NCBI RefSeq assembly: GCF_008033135.1
Contig: NZ_CP041335.1
Span: 3,291,925 to 3,355,924, forward strand
DNA length: 64,000 bases
Direction: 5' to 3'
DNA from: Chitinolyticbacter meiyuanensis
Lineage (GTDB): Bacteria > Pseudomonadota > Gammaproteobacteria > Burkholderiales > Chitinibacteraceae
The position numbers and the translations under genes are program-made. Under the pieces are notes generated by a model. It was given only the letters and a program-made list of their open reading frames with translations, had not been told where the DNA came from and did not search any database. This document shows, piece by piece, positions 40,566 through 49,477 of this stretch. How positions within the stretch are numbered: position 1 is the stretch's first letter; each line of letters begins with the position of its first letter.

Positions 40566-41899
40566 GCCGCCCCGTCTCCCTCTTCAACCTTGCCCTGCAA
40601 CAACAACGTGACGCCGCCGCCGGCCGCTGCGCGGGCGCAGCCTGCGCAGCGGAGCCAGCGCAGCGGCCGGCGTTCGGCGCATCCGGGGCGGTGTTGGCTC
40701 TCCTTGGCAAGAATGGGAAATCCGCTGACACGGAACCGGGTAAAGCGGCGATCCGGGAGCGCGAGGGCAAATCGGGGAATCTGCTGTCTTCCCGGGGCCG
40801 TCGGTACCGGATGCAACGCACCGCCCAGCAACTGCTGCCGGACGAATCTGTCTCGGGCTGCCACCGCTTCATCAGCAACGCCAACTGGTCCGGCGAAGTC
40901 CTGGTGGTGCAACGCCCGGAAGGCGGCACCAGCTACCGGGGCGTGCAGACCTGCGGCAGCGTCTGGCATTGCCCGGTGTGCGCCAACAAGATTGCCGAGC
41001 AACGCCGCGCCGAGCTGTTCGCCGGCATGGCGACCCACCGCGCCCAGGGTGGTCGCTGCTACATGCTGACCCTGACCTTCCCCCACCGCATCGACCAGGA
41101 TCTGGCCGAATGCCTGGAAGGCCTGCGCAAGGCGCTCAAGACCTTCAAGGCCTCACGCCAGTGGCGCACGGTCCGCGAGCGCATCGGCTTCAAGGGCACG
41201 GTCCGCGCGCTGGAAGTGACCCACGGCGAGAACGGCTGGCATCCGCACACCCATGAGCTGGTCTTTGCCAATGGCGACGAAGAATCGGTGCTGGCCGAGC
41301 TGGAGTCACTGCGCGACTACTGGGCCAAGGCGGTGCACAAGGCCGGCCTCGGCCAGATCAGCATTCACGGCTTTCAGGTCGGCGGTGCCGACAAGGCCGC
41401 GTCCTACGTCACCAAGTACGGCGACACCGATCCGGCCGACGACAGCCGCTGGGACGCCTCGCGCGAGATGACGCGCCAGCATTCCAAGCTCGGTCGCCGC
41501 AAGGGCCGCACCCCGTTCGCCCTGCTGCACGACGCCATGATCGGCGACGGCGAAGCCAAGTTGCTGTTCCAGGAATACGCCCGCGAGTTCAAGGGCGCGC
41601 GACAGCTCTATTACACCCCCGGCCTGCGTGCCTATCTCGGCCTCGATGACATCAGCGACGAGCAACTGGCCGCCGCCGACCAGGACGACGCACCGGGCGA
41701 TGAGCCGCAGCGCGTGCTGTGGCACTGCACCCGTGACGAGTGGAAGTTGCTGCTGCTCACCAACATGCGCGGCGAGTTCCTCGACATCGCCGCCAAGCAC
41801 GGCACCGACGGGTGCTTCCTGTTCCTCAAGGCGCTCCGCCTTCGGCAAGCGGGGCGTGACGTCACGCCGACCTTTATCAATCCGGAGATTCAACCATGA
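40562..41899 (+). CDS. Rolling-circle replication initiator (HUH type)
   Basis: 445 residues. A low-complexity Ala/Arg start, a Cys-rich zinc-like segment (CGSVWHCPVCANKIAEQRRA), then motif 1 MLTLTFPH, HUH motif GWHPHTHELVF (about residue 223) and Tyr motif ASYVTKYGD (about 280). It nicks the double-stranded origin and starts strand displacement of inoviral DNA. Confidence 0.88.
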   Translation: MSRPVSLFNLALQQQRDAAAGRCAGAACAAEPAQRPAFGASGAVLALLGKNGKSADTEPGKAAIREREGKSGNLLSSRGRRYRMQRTAQQLLPDESVSGCHRFISNANWSGEVLVVQRPEGGTSYRGVQTCGSVWHCPVCANKIAEQRRAELFAGMATHRAQGGRCYMLTLTFPHRIDQDLAECLEGLRKALKTFKASRQWRTVRERIGFKGTVRALEVTHGENGWHPHTHELVFANGDEESVLAELESLRDYWAKAVHKAGLGQISIHGFQVGGADKAASYVTKYGDTDPADDSRWDASREMTRQHSKLGRRKGRTPFALLHDAMIGDGEAKLLFQEYAREFKGARQLYYTPGLRAYLGLDDISDEQLAAADQDDAPGDEPQRVLWHCTRDEWKLLLLTNMRGEFLDIAAKHGTDGCFLFLKALRLRQAGRDVTPTFINPEIQP

Positions 41900-42246
41900 G
41901 CATGGATGCTGTTTACAGCGCCAAGGTCGTCGGCGTCACGTCGGCCAAGGGCAGCTTCAAAGACGATAGCGGCAAGGTGATCGAGTACGACAACACCAAG
42001 GTGTTTGTCGAGATCGCCCTGCGCGGTGAAACCGCCCGTGGCATTGCCACCGAGGCGTTCAAGATCGGTCCGTCGAATGCCTACCTGGCGCACCGCTTCG
42101 CTACGGTGAAGCTGCCCTTCGACGCCAAGCTGACCGTGCGCAAGACCACCAACGGCCGCGAGACGCGCGAGGAAGTCATCGCCTTCGAAGTCGTTGGCCA
42201 AGCCCCGGCCAACCCGCTCGGCCCTGAGTCCAAGGCCGCCGCCTGA
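41896..42246 (+). CDS. ssDNA-binding protein (gpV-like)
   Basis: 116 residues, ATGA-coupled to rep. A beta-rich basic protein (YSAKVVGVTSAKGSFKDDSG; AKLTVRKTTNGRETREEVIA) in the position of inoviral gpV, which coats new ssDNA before packaging. Assigned from synteny and composition rather than a strict motif. Confidence 0.65.
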   Translation: MSMDAVYSAKVVGVTSAKGSFKDDSGKVIEYDNTKVFVEIALRGETARGIATEAFKIGPSNAYLAHRFATVKLPFDAKLTVRKTTNGRETREEVIAFEVVGQAPANPLGPESKAAA

Positions 42247-42533
42247 TGGCCACCTGCGCCCTGGTCAAACCTTGCGGTACCGGCCCTGCTTCCTGCGGGC
42301 CCATGGATGCGCCCGGTGCCGGCAACACGCTGGTGATCGAGAACGTCCCCATCGAGCAGTGCCAGGGCGTGGTGCTTGTTTCCCCCAGTGAATACAGCGG
42401 CATCCAGAACCTGCAATCGCTGTTCACCTGGGATTCCCAGTTGTTTGTTGTTGGGCTCGGTGGCGTGGTCATCACCTTCGTCACCGGGTTAATCGTCGGC
42501 TCAATCATGGGCCTCATTAGAAGGAGTAGGTAA
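42246..42533 (+). CDS. Small inoviral membrane protein
   Basis: 95 residues starting one base into the previous stop. A Cys-rich N-terminus (CALVKPCGTGPASCGP) and a C-terminal membrane helix (LFVVGLGGVVITFVTGLIVG) with a basic end. Located between ssDNA-binding protein and the coat-like gene; perhaps a minor coat protein. Confidence 0.55.
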   Translation: MATCALVKPCGTGPASCGPMDAPGAGNTLVIENVPIEQCQGVVLVSPSEYSGIQNLQSLFTWDSQLFVVGLGGVVITFVTGLIVGSIMGLIRRSR

Positions 42534-42761
42534 ATGCGTTTTATGAATGCTGTTCGCAAATATGGCCCGTGCGTTGCCCTGGTCGGTTTTGCTGCCCCGT
42601 ACGTCTCGGCCGGCCCTGCGGCTGACCTGGTGGCCCAGGCCACCACCGACCTCGATGGCACCCAGGACGACATGCTCGACGTCGGCGTGATCCTGGTCGG
42701 TATCGCGGCCGTGGCGGCGTGCATCGGTTACATCATCAGCCTCGTGCGTCGCGGCAAGTAA
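42534..42761 (+). CDS. Major coat protein (pVIII-like)
   Basis: 75 residues. Signal-like start (MRFMNAVRKYGPCVALVGFA) with a probable cut after VSA, an acidic amphipathic segment (PAADLVAQATTDLDGTQDDM), a membrane helix (VGVILVGIAAVAACIGYIIS) and basic LVRRGK end. This is exactly the inoviral pVIII layout. AGAAGGAG upstream is a strong RBS. Confidence 0.82.
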   Translation: MRFMNAVRKYGPCVALVGFAAPYVSAGPAADLVAQATTDLDGTQDDMLDVGVILVGIAAVAACIGYIISLVRRGK

Positions 42762-42764
42762 GCC

Positions 42765-42839
42765 GTGCTGTCCCTGGTGATTGGCCTGGTCGTCGGCCTG
42801 GCCTTTGTCAGTGGCATACGCATCGGCGTGTTTCTCTAA
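42765..42839 (+). CDS. Very small hydrophobic protein (pVII/pIX-like)
   Basis: 24 residues from GTG 42765, just after the coat gene: VLSLVIGLVVGLAFVSGIRI ending GVFL. One membrane helix; length and place suit the tiny end-cap proteins pVII or pIX. The overlap of its stop with the terminator stem supports it being the last gene of the coat unit. Confidence 0.5.
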   Translation: MLSLVIGLVVGLAFVSGIRIGVFL

Positions 42840-42863
42840 CCGGGGCCGAGTGCCCCGGTTTTT
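42838..42863 (+). terminator. Intrinsic terminator after coat genes
   Basis: AACCGGGGC (42838-42846), CGAGT, GCCCCGGTT (42852-42860), TTT. Standard inovirus design: strong terminator behind the abundant coat gene. Confidence 0.88.
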
Positions 42864-42876
42864 ACTTGGTGATGCT

Positions 42877-43965
42877 ATGAATCGCCTAATTCCCGTCTTA
42901 TTACTCGCTTCCGCGCTGTTGGTACTCTCAAATTCCGCATTTGCTAAATGGAAAGCCGTTTCAAATGGCAATCAGTATTCATCCCCCGGCATTACCGCAT
43001 ACGGCAATTCGCCTGGTGAGGCATGCGATGCCTGGTATTCGGCGACGCCGGCCGGTTACAAAATCAATAGGACGAATATAGGCGACTGGAACAACGCCTA
43101 TTGCATGACAGATTACTACACCGGCTCGACGTGGATCGGCGGCAGTCAGGTTGCCACGTTGACGCAAGAGGCCGACGTTACTCCCACCCCACCTAACACC
43201 TGCCCTGCTGCGGGCACCGCCTATACCGGCGCGACAGCCTATGTCGGACTGAAGAGGAACGCCTGCACCGGCACCGGCTGCGCTGTCGTGCTGTCGGACG
43301 TCCACAACTGCAGCGGCCCGGTCTGTGACGCGACCTTTACCAGCACTGGCCAGACCTGCACCGACCAGCCCCCGCCCCCGGCCTCCAACAACGACTGTCC
43401 CACCGGCACGTTGTATGCCGAGTTCAACGGTGAAGGCCGCTGCGTTGCGGTGAGTGATCCTGTTACCCCAGCGCCCACCACGCCCACGCCGGGCCCGTCG
43501 CCAACACCTGGTCCAACCCCACCGACCACGCCCGTCCCCGGTGATGGCGGTGGCACGGGTGGCGGCGGCGGTTCTGGTGGCGGCGGTGGCACCACGCCGG
43601 GTGATGGCGAGGGCGAAGGCGGGGAAGGCAGTGAGTACTGCAAGGACAACCCCGGTTCACTCATCTGCATCAAGGTCACCAAGCCTGGCCAGTCCGGTTC
43701 CTACGACCTGGACGCGGTGAAGCAGGAGCTTGCCGACGCTCAGTCTGAGTGGAACGACCTGATGGCCACGATTCAGGAAGAGCTGGCCGACCTGGTGGAT
43801 TTCGATATCGGCGGCGGCAGCAGCATGGCCTGGTCCACCCGGATCTTTGGTAGCCGCGAAGTAGCAGTGCAGATGAGCGACTTCGACGAGATCTGGACCT
43901 ACATCCCGATGCTGCTGATGTTCCTGGCCGCGCTGGCCTGCGCCTTCATTCTCTTTGACCTGTGA
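42877..43965 (+). CDS. Adsorption protein pIII, TspB-like
   Basis: 362 residues from ATG 42877. Signal peptide (MNRLIPVLLLASALLVLSNS AFA), a Cys-rich receptor domain, a long Pro/Thr then Gly-rich linker (about 195-255; PTTPTPGPSPTPGPTPPT), and a C-terminal anchor (IPMLLMFLAALACAFILFD). This resembles TspB-type proteins of neisserial filamentous prophages. It binds the host pilus or Tol system and ends virion assembly. Confidence 0.8.
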   Translation: MNRLIPVLLLASALLVLSNSAFAKWKAVSNGNQYSSPGITAYGNSPGEACDAWYSATPAGYKINRTNIGDWNNAYCMTDYYTGSTWIGGSQVATLTQEADVTPTPPNTCPAAGTAYTGATAYVGLKRNACTGTGCAVVLSDVHNCSGPVCDATFTSTGQTCTDQPPPPASNNDCPTGTLYAEFNGEGRCVAVSDPVTPAPTTPTPGPSPTPGPTPPTTPVPGDGGGTGGGGGSGGGGGTTPGDGEGEGGEGSEYCKDNPGSLICIKVTKPGQSGSYDLDAVKQELADAQSEWNDLMATIQEELADLVDFDIGGGSSMAWSTRIFGSREVAVQMSDFDEIWTYIPMLLMFLAALACAFILFDL

Positions 43966-43972
43966 GACAACC

Positions 43973-44290
43973 ATGATCGAATTCTTCAACGCGGTATGGC
44001 AGTTCATCACCGTCGGCATCTGGGACTGGGCCGAGCACAGCATCATCTGGGCCTTGGCTAAGCTCACGGTCTGGTGGTGGCAGACCAAGATCGAGTTCGC
44101 CGGCATGGTCTGGGACGTCTGCAAGGATGTGCTGGCCGACCTGAAGATCTCCGAGACCATCGAGCTGTACGCCGGCCGGCTCGACAGCAAGATCACGCGC
44201 GGCCTGATCGAGGCGCGGGTGCCCGACGCGGCCAACATGGTGCTCAACGCCGCCCTGACCAAGAAGATCCTCAACTTCGTCGGGTGGTGA
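43973..44290 (+). CDS. Minor coat protein (pVI-like, DUF2523-type)
   Basis: 105 residues from ATG 43973. Trp-rich hydrophobic segments (FFNAVWQFITVGIWDWAEHS; ALAKLTVWWWQTKI) and an amphipathic C-terminus, between pIII and Zot as in Ff-like phages. It caps the virion tip with pIII. Confidence 0.68.
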   Translation: MIEFFNAVWQFITVGIWDWAEHSIIWALAKLTVWWWQTKIEFAGMVWDVCKDVLADLKISETIELYAGRLDSKITRGLIEARVPDAANMVLNAALTKKILNFVGW

Positions 44291-44291
44291 C

Positions 44292-45236
44292 ATGTCGATC
44301 CTGATCTATCACGGCCCACCTGGCGCCTATAAGACCTCCAGCGCGGTACAGGACCAGGTGTTGCCGGCAGTGAAGCACGGCCGCAAGGTCGAAGTGCCGA
44401 TCGGCGAATTCGATGCCGACGGCAAGCTCAAGACCCGGACGGTGAAGGTGCCCCGCATCATCGTCACCAATGTGCGCGGCCTAAGCCGCGATACCTGCAT
44501 CCGCTACTACGGCTCGGACCTCAGTGCGGAATGGCTCGACGGTTTTGACCTGGTGCATGACTTCGGCGATCGCACCGAGACGGTCCACTACCCCGGCTTC
44601 GACGTCATCAACATCGACACCAGCCTGCAGGAAGGCCGCGACCGGATGGCGCGCTGGTTTCACTGGGTGCCGATCGGCGCCTTCCTGATCATCGACGAAG
44701 CCCAGAACGTCTGGCCCAGCCGCTGGACTGCCCGCGACCTGACCGCGCTCGACTACCCGGCCGACGGCGAGCTGCCGGGTGTCGATGCCGCCAAGCGCGA
44801 CGGCCGCCCGGCCGACTTCGTCACCGCCTTCGACATGCACCGGCACTTCAACTGGGATCTGGTGCTGACCACGCCGAAGATCTCGAAGATCCGCGACGAC
44901 ATTCGTGGCGCCTCCGAAGGCGCCTACAGCCACCGCAACCTCGCCGTGCTCTCCGCCCTGTTCAAGGGCAATTACACCCAGGGATACCACGATGCCCAAG
45001 ACGACGGCCGACCTGCCCAGCTGCAAACCATCCAGCGCAAGCGCATCAACCAGCGCGTGTTCAAGGTCTACCAATCCACCGCCACCGGCCTCGTCGCCGA
45101 CACCAAGGCCGGCACCTCGATTTTTAAGGACCCTAAGGTCGTTGGCCTGCTTATATGTGTGGCCCTACCTGTCATTTATTTTGCGTTTGCCGGTGTCCTG
45201 ACCTTCCCCCACCCAGCTATACCAAGAATTAGTTAG
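44292..45236 (+). CDS. zot: Zot/pI-like assembly ATPase, 3' end replaced by IS
   Basis: 314 codons, of which about 302 are native. Walker A GPPGAYKTSSA (residues 8-18), Walker B AFLIIDEAQNVWP (about 130) and a late membrane segment (VVGLLICVALPVIYFAFAGV). The insertion at 45199 falls right after this helix, so the periplasmic domain is lost and the last 12 codons come from IS DNA. Without it virion export probably fails. Confidence 0.85.
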   Translation: MSILIYHGPPGAYKTSSAVQDQVLPAVKHGRKVEVPIGEFDADGKLKTRTVKVPRIIVTNVRGLSRDTCIRYYGSDLSAEWLDGFDLVHDFGDRTETVHYPGFDVINIDTSLQEGRDRMARWFHWVPIGAFLIIDEAQNVWPSRWTARDLTALDYPADGELPGVDAAKRDGRPADFVTAFDMHRHFNWDLVLTTPKISKIRDDIRGASEGAYSHRNLAVLSALFKGNYTQGYHDAQDDGRPAQLQTIQRKRINQRVFKVYQSTATGLVADTKAGTSIFKDPKVVGLLICVALPVIYFAFAGVLTFPHPAIPRIS

Positions 45237-45257
45237 CATGACGGCCAAGGAGCCCGC

Positions 45258-45521
45258 ATGCGCAAGTCCCGTTTTACCGATGAACAGATCATCGCCATCC
45301 TCAAAGAGGCCGAAGCAGGTCTGCCAGCTGTCGAGCTGTGCCGCAAACACGGCATCTCGGATGCCACTTTCTACAAGTGGCGCGCCAAATTCGGCGGCAT
45401 GGACGTCCCCGAAGCGCGGCGCCTCAAACAACTTGAAGACGAGAACAATCGCCTCAAGCGGCTGGTCGCTGACCAAGCCCTCGACATCCAGATGCTCAAG
45501 GAAGTGCTGGCAAAAAACTGA
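45258..45521 (+). CDS. IS3-family transposase OrfA
   Basis: 87 residues. RFTDEQIIAILKEAEAGLPA then LCRKHGISDATFYKWRAKFG is the OrfA helix-turn-helix; a leucine-zipper-like end (RLKQLEDENNRLKRLVADQA) mediates multimerisation. Ends at A AAA AAC TGA (45512-45521), the slippery site used to make OrfAB. Confidence 0.93.
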   Translation: MRKSRFTDEQIIAILKEAEAGLPAVELCRKHGISDATFYKWRAKFGGMDVPEARRLKQLEDENNRLKRLVADQALDIQMLKEVLAKN

Positions 45522-45556
45522 GCCGGCCCGCTCAACGCCGTACTGTTGCACGCCAG

Positions 45557-46363
45557 TTGATGCTGGCGCACGGCATCTCGGAACGGCGGGCCTGTGCATT
45601 GGTCCAGATCGCGCGCAATACCCTGCGCCATCAGCCACCGCCTGACCCCAATGCGGTATTGCGGCAACGCCTGCGTGAGCTGGCTGCACAACGGCGGCGC
45701 TTTGGTGCGCCGCGGCTGCATGTGCTGCTACAGCGGGAAGGCTGGCGTATCAACCACAAGCGGGTGGAGCGGCTTTACCGTGAAGAAGGCTTGTCGTTGC
45801 GTTTACGTCATCGCAAGAAACGCCCCAGTCACTTGCGCGTGGTGTTGCCGCTGGCAGCCGGACCTGATCAGCGCTGGGCGATGGATTTTGTGGCAGACAG
45901 TTTATGGAATGGCCGACGTATTCGCCTGCTGGCGATCATCGACACCTGGCATCGTGAGGCCGTCTGGATCGAAGTGGATCACTCACTCTCTGGTGTCAGA
46001 GTGGCACGGGTACTGGAGCAACTGCGCCTGGGTGGCCGCTTGCCCGCGCTGATTCAGGTCGACAATGGTCCGGAGTTCACCAGTCGGGCACTGGATGAAT
46101 GGGCGCATCGCCATGGGGTGAAGCTGCAATTCATCCGGCTCGGCAAACCGGTGGAGAACGCCTTCATCGAGAGCTTCAATGGCCGACTAAGGGAGGAGTG
46201 CCTGAACCAGTTGGTGTTTCACAACCTGGCCCAAGCCCGAACCATGATCGAATCTTGGCGACAGGACTACAATCATGTCCGGCCGCATAGTGCCCTGCAG
46301 TACCAGACCCCGATGCAGTATTGGGAAACCCATCAACCCCAACATGAGCAAATCGCTAACTAA
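45557..46363 (+). CDS. IS3-family transposase OrfB (DDE integrase)
   Basis: 268 residues from ATG 45557; in vivo mainly expressed as OrfAB through a -1 slip at AAAAAAC (45512-45518), giving K-K-L-S-R-P at the join. DDE signature: [13 protein letters not shown] (D), [14 protein letters not shown] (D) and [18 protein letters not shown] (E). Ends just before the right terminal repeat. Confidence 0.92.
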   Translation: MMLAHGISERRACALVQIARNTLRHQPPPDPNAVLRQRLRELAAQRRRFGAPRLHVLLQREGWRINHKRVERLYREEGLSLRLRHRKKRPSHLRVVLPLAAGPDQRWAMDFVADSLWNGRRIRLLAIIDTWHREAVWIEVDHSLSGVRVARVLEQLRLGGRLPALIQVDNGPEFTSRALDEWAHRHGVKLQFIRLGKPVENAFIESFNGRLREECLNQLVFHNLAQARTMIESWRQDYNHVRPHSALQYQTPMQYWETHQPQHEQIAN

Positions 46364-47096
46364 TTAGTGGTTCACTCCGTGGGGGAAGGTCAAACCAGTG
46401 CTCGTTCAGACATTCGTCCCGCAGCCGGCCATTGAATGATTCGATGTAAGCGTTCTGGTTCGGTTTGCCCGGTTCAATCTGCCGCAGCGTGATGCCGCGC
46501 CGGTACGCCCAGTGCAGCATCGCTCGACCGCAGAACTCCTTGCCGTTGTCAGTGCGAATCACCTGCGGCAAGCCGCGTGAGACCGCTAATCGATCCAGTT
46601 GCCGCGTCAGAATTTCGCCACTGATGGCTCGCTCCGGGATCACCGCAATGGCTTCATGCGTGGCATCGTCGACAACGGTCAGGCATTTGATCACTCGTCC
46701 TTCGGCCGTGCGATCAAACACGAAGTCCATCGACCAGACCGCATTGGCGACCTGCGGCCGGATCAGCGGCTGCCGCTCCGATGGCGGCACCTTCTTGCGC
46801 TTGCGTCGCCGCACTTGCAGCCCGGCCAGTGCATATAGCCGTTCTACCCGCTTGTGGTTCACTGCCCAGCCGCTCTGGCGCAGCTTCAGATAGATCATCC
46901 CTGCACCGTAGCGACGATGGCGCTGCGCCAGTTCGACGATCCGCTGCCGTAACATGCCGTTCCGATCCGGCTTGGGCCGGTAGCGCAAGGCGCTCGGACT
47001 CATTCGGGCGATGCGCAACGCCCAGCGCTCACTCAGACCCCGTCCGGCGAGGAACCGCACCAGCTCGCGTCGCGTTGGTGCGGTCACCACTTTTTT
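46356..47096 (-). pseudogene. IS3-family transposase OrfB, 3' truncated
   Basis: Reads from the frameshift site AAAAAAG (47096-47090) as [13 protein letters not shown], with DDE blocks [28 protein letters not shown] and [15 protein letters not shown]. After NEHWF the frame enters the neighbouring IS and stops at 46356; the usual C-terminal 30-40 residues are absent. Likely inactive. Confidence 0.88.
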
Positions 47097-47398
47097 TGCA
47101 GTGCTTCCTTGATGACCTCGTTTTCGAGCATCGAATTGGCCAGCATGCGCTTGAGCCGAGCATTCTCGGCCTCGAGTTCCTTGAGCCGCTTGGCGTCGGA
47201 GACGCTCATGCCACCGAACTTGCTGCGCCAGAGATAGTAACTGGCTTCGGAGAAACCGTGCCGGCGGCACAGTTCCTTGATGGGCAAGCCCGCTTCGGCC
47301 TCGCGCAGGAAGCCGATGATTTGTTCTTCGGAAAAGCGTTTCTTCACGTCCAGTCTCCTTGATGGAAGGGATTGGACTCTAAAGCTGCGTGCTACTCA
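46393..47398 (-). mobile_element. Second IS3-family element, truncated by the first
   Basis: Contains orfA and most of orfB on the minus strand. OrfB breaks after CLNEHWF exactly where the intact IS ends (46392/46393). The outer end is placed near 47398 from a CA dinucleotide; exact repeat not resolved because its partner is gone. Confidence 0.75.
47084..47347 (-). CDS. IS3-family transposase OrfA of truncated element
   Basis: 87 residues from GTG 47347. [40 protein letters not shown] and a leucine-rich zipper ([20 protein letters not shown]). Related to but clearly distinct from the OrfA at 45258. GGAGACTGGACGT lies upstream. Confidence 0.9.
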   Translation of the reverse strand: MKKRFSEEQIIGFLREAEAGLPIKELCRRHGFSEASYYLWRSKFGGMSVSDAKRLKELEAENARLKRMLANSMLENEVIKEALQKKW

Positions 47399-47437
47399 AA
47401 CTTGGGGGGACGTCGGTATCGCGAAAGTCAGGCGCAC

Positions 47438-47456
47438 TTGTGCCAGATTTTGTGAC
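47438..47456 (+). repeat. Second copy of TGTGCCAGATTT-type sequence
   Basis: TTGTGCCAGATTTTGTGAC matches CTGTGCCAGATTTGTGTCA at 39646-39664 apart from one inserted T and end differences. Lies just outside the truncated IS; probably a remnant prophage or integrase-arm sequence marking the former right edge of an element. Confidence 0.5.
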
Positions 47457-47598
47457 TTGATGCTCTTCAGCCAGTCGCGCGCCTACCGCCTGCGGTAGAC
47501 CGGCGCCAGACAACCTCCTACGTCCCACTGCGCCACCGTCCTATCGCGCGGCACTCGCCTTGCAGCGTACAAGGAATCATCCAAGCCAGGAGCCGACG

Positions 47599-47778
47599 AT
47601 GACTTCCCCTACCACTCCCCGCCACGACATCGAAGCCCAGCGCGACCTCACCGAAAACGAACGGGTGGAGGAACGCGAACGCCGCCAGCAAGCTGCGGTT
47701 CCATCGCCACGCCAGGCGCCGTTCGAGCATGACACCGGCGCGCTTGCCCCCGCAGAACGAAACAAACGCCAGCCATGA
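47599..47778 (+). CDS. Small charged hypothetical protein
   Basis: 59 residues from ATG 47599 with CCAGGAG upstream. Hydrophilic and Glu/Arg/Gln-rich (AQRDLTENERVEERERRQQA), probably disordered. ATGA overlap with the phosphatase gene indicates an operon. First clear host gene after the IS cluster. Confidence 0.6.
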   Translation: MTSPTTPRHDIEAQRDLTENERVEERERRQQAAVPSPRQAPFEHDTGALAPAERNKRQP

Positions 47779-48536
47779 GCGAACAGAAGTGGCCGGATAC
47801 GCTGTGGCTGGTCCGGCATGGGCAGAGCTCGGGGAACGTGGCGCGTGATGCCGCGGAAGCGGCACGGCTCAATGAGATCGACATTGCCGAGCGTGATATG
47901 GATGTGCCGCTGTCGCCGTTGGGCGAACGTCAGGCCGAGGCGCTGGGGGGCTGGTTCGGATCGCTCACTCCGGAGGAACAACCGCAGGCGGTGCTGTGCT
48001 CGCCCTATCTGCGTGCAGTACAGACTGCGGATATCCTGATCGCCAGCGCGGGCTTGGCGATCCCGCGCGTGCAGGACGAGCGGCTGCGCGAGAAGGAATT
48101 CGGCATCACCGATCGGCTGACCAAGGCCGGCATTGTGGCGCGCTTTCCGGAGCTCGCAGAGCAGCGCGCGCATGTCGGCAAGTTCTATTTCCGTCCACCC
48201 GGCGGCGAGAGCTGGTGCGATGTGATCCTGCGGCTGCGCAGCGTAATCGATACGCTCACACGCGAGTACCGCCAGGAGCGGGTGCTGATCGTCGGGCATC
48301 AGGTGATCGTCAACTGCTTCCGTTACCTGCTGGAGCGGCTGGATGAGCGCCAGATCCTCGAGATCGACCGTCAGGCCGATGTGCCCAACTGTTCCGTCAC
48401 CACCTATCGCTTCGATGCGACAGCGGGCCGGCACGGCAAGCTGCAGCTGGCTTGCGCGAACTTCGTCACGCCGGTTGCGGCAGCTGGCGAGCCAGTAACC
48501 ACGGCACCGGATACCTCGGCCGCCGCCAAGCCTTGA
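47775..48536 (+). CDS. Histidine phosphatase (phosphoglycerate-mutase-like)
   Basis: 253 residues. Catalytic motif LWLVRHGQSSGN (RHG near residue 15), VPLSPLGERQAEALGGWF, AVLCSPYLRAVQTADIL and late VLIVGHQVIVNC with the second His. The superfamily removes phosphate through a phospho-His intermediate; the substrate is unknown. Followed 7 bases later by the NAD(P)H-hydrate dehydratase gene. Confidence 0.9.
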   Translation: MSEQKWPDTLWLVRHGQSSGNVARDAAEAARLNEIDIAERDMDVPLSPLGERQAEALGGWFGSLTPEEQPQAVLCSPYLRAVQTADILIASAGLAIPRVQDERLREKEFGITDRLTKAGIVARFPELAEQRAHVGKFYFRPPGGESWCDVILRLRSVIDTLTREYRQERVLIVGHQVIVNCFRYLLERLDERQILEIDRQADVPNCSVTTYRFDATAGRHGKLQLACANFVTPVAAAGEPVTTAPDTSAAAKP

Positions 48537-48543
48537 GCACGCC

Positions 48544-49422
48544 ATGGCGCATTCCACATCGGCGGCAACGCAACGGATCGACGAGGATTGGCTGAGGCAC
48601 CATCCGCTGCCCCAACCCGGTGCGGGCAGTGACAAGGAAAGTCGCGGCCATGTGCTGGTTGTCGGCGGCTCGCCGCAAATACCCGGCGCCATTCTCCTGG
48701 CGGCGACTGCCGCCCTGCGTGCTGGTGCGGGCAAGCTGGTGGTCGCCACCTGCGAGCAGGTAGCACCTTTGCTAGCCACTGCACTCCCCGAAGCCCGGGT
48801 GATTGCGCTGCCGCAAACGGCAGATGGCGCTCTCGCAGTGGCGGGTGTCGATGACTTGGCTGAACTTACTGGGGACATCGATGCGCTGCTGGTCGGCCCC
48901 GGCATGCAGCATGAAGCCACAACGGTTGCGTTTGCCCGGCGCCTGCTCGCAGCTACGGCATGCCCCGCCGTGCTCGATGCCTATGCGATGGGCGCGATCC
49001 CAAGCGCGAGTCGCCCACACACGGTAGTCACACCACACGCTGGCGAAATGGCCCATCTGAGCGGGCTCAGCAAGGATGAGGTGGTGCAAAGGCCGTGTGA
49101 AATCGCCACTGCAGCTGCGGAGGATTGGCAGGCCACCGTGGTGCTGAAGGGCGCAGCCAGCTGGATCGCGGCGCCTGATCACCATGCCTGGCTGCACGTC
49201 GGCGGGAATGCCGGCCTCGGTGTTTCGGGGTCGGGCGATGTCTTGGCGGGGGGCATTGTCGGCCTGCTGGCGCGGGGACTGCCACCGCTGCATGGCAGCG
49301 CTTGGGGCGTAGCGCTGCATGCGCGGGCGGGCGAGTTGCTGGCGCAACGCATTGGCCCGTTGGGATACCTCGCCCGCGAGATCGCGGATGCGTTGCCGCA
49401 GGTGATGGCGCGCTACGGCTGA
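48544..49422 (+). CDS. nnrD: ADP-dependent NAD(P)H-hydrate dehydratase
   Basis: 292 residues. GHVLVVGGSPQIPGAILLA, HTVVTPHAGEMAHLSG, and GLGVSGSGDVLAGGIVG (GSGD nucleotide site) are the CARKD/YjeF C-terminal signature. It restores damaged NAD(P)H hydrates. No epimerase domain is fused here, so NnrE must be separate. Confidence 0.9.
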   Translation: MAHSTSAATQRIDEDWLRHHPLPQPGAGSDKESRGHVLVVGGSPQIPGAILLAATAALRAGAGKLVVATCEQVAPLLATALPEARVIALPQTADGALAVAGVDDLAELTGDIDALLVGPGMQHEATTVAFARRLLAATACPAVLDAYAMGAIPSASRPHTVVTPHAGEMAHLSGLSKDEVVQRPCEIATAAAEDWQATVVLKGAASWIAAPDHHAWLHVGGNAGLGVSGSGDVLAGGIVGLLARGLPPLHGSAWGVALHARAGELLAQRIGPLGYLAREIADALPQVMARYG

Positions 49423-49477
49423 TTGGGCCTCACCACCCAGCTCGCCTACCGGGCACTGCGCAATTGCCGGTCCAGTG

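Larger units (their letters stand above)
45199..46392 (+). mobile_element. Intact IS3-family element (IS407-like)
   Basis: Perfect 14-bp terminal inverted repeats TGACCTTCCCCCAC (45199-45212) and GTGGGGGAAGGTCA (46379-46392) with TG/CA ends, enclosing orfA and orfB. Length 1194 bp. Flanks TCC on the left and AAC on the right are not duplicates, so one neighbour was replaced after insertion. Confidence 0.88.

Noticed and set aside
47483..47498. CTACCGC-CT-GCGGTAG hairpin as a terminator
   Set aside because: No T-run follows and the 2-nt loop is too small; kept only as an unexplained palindrome.
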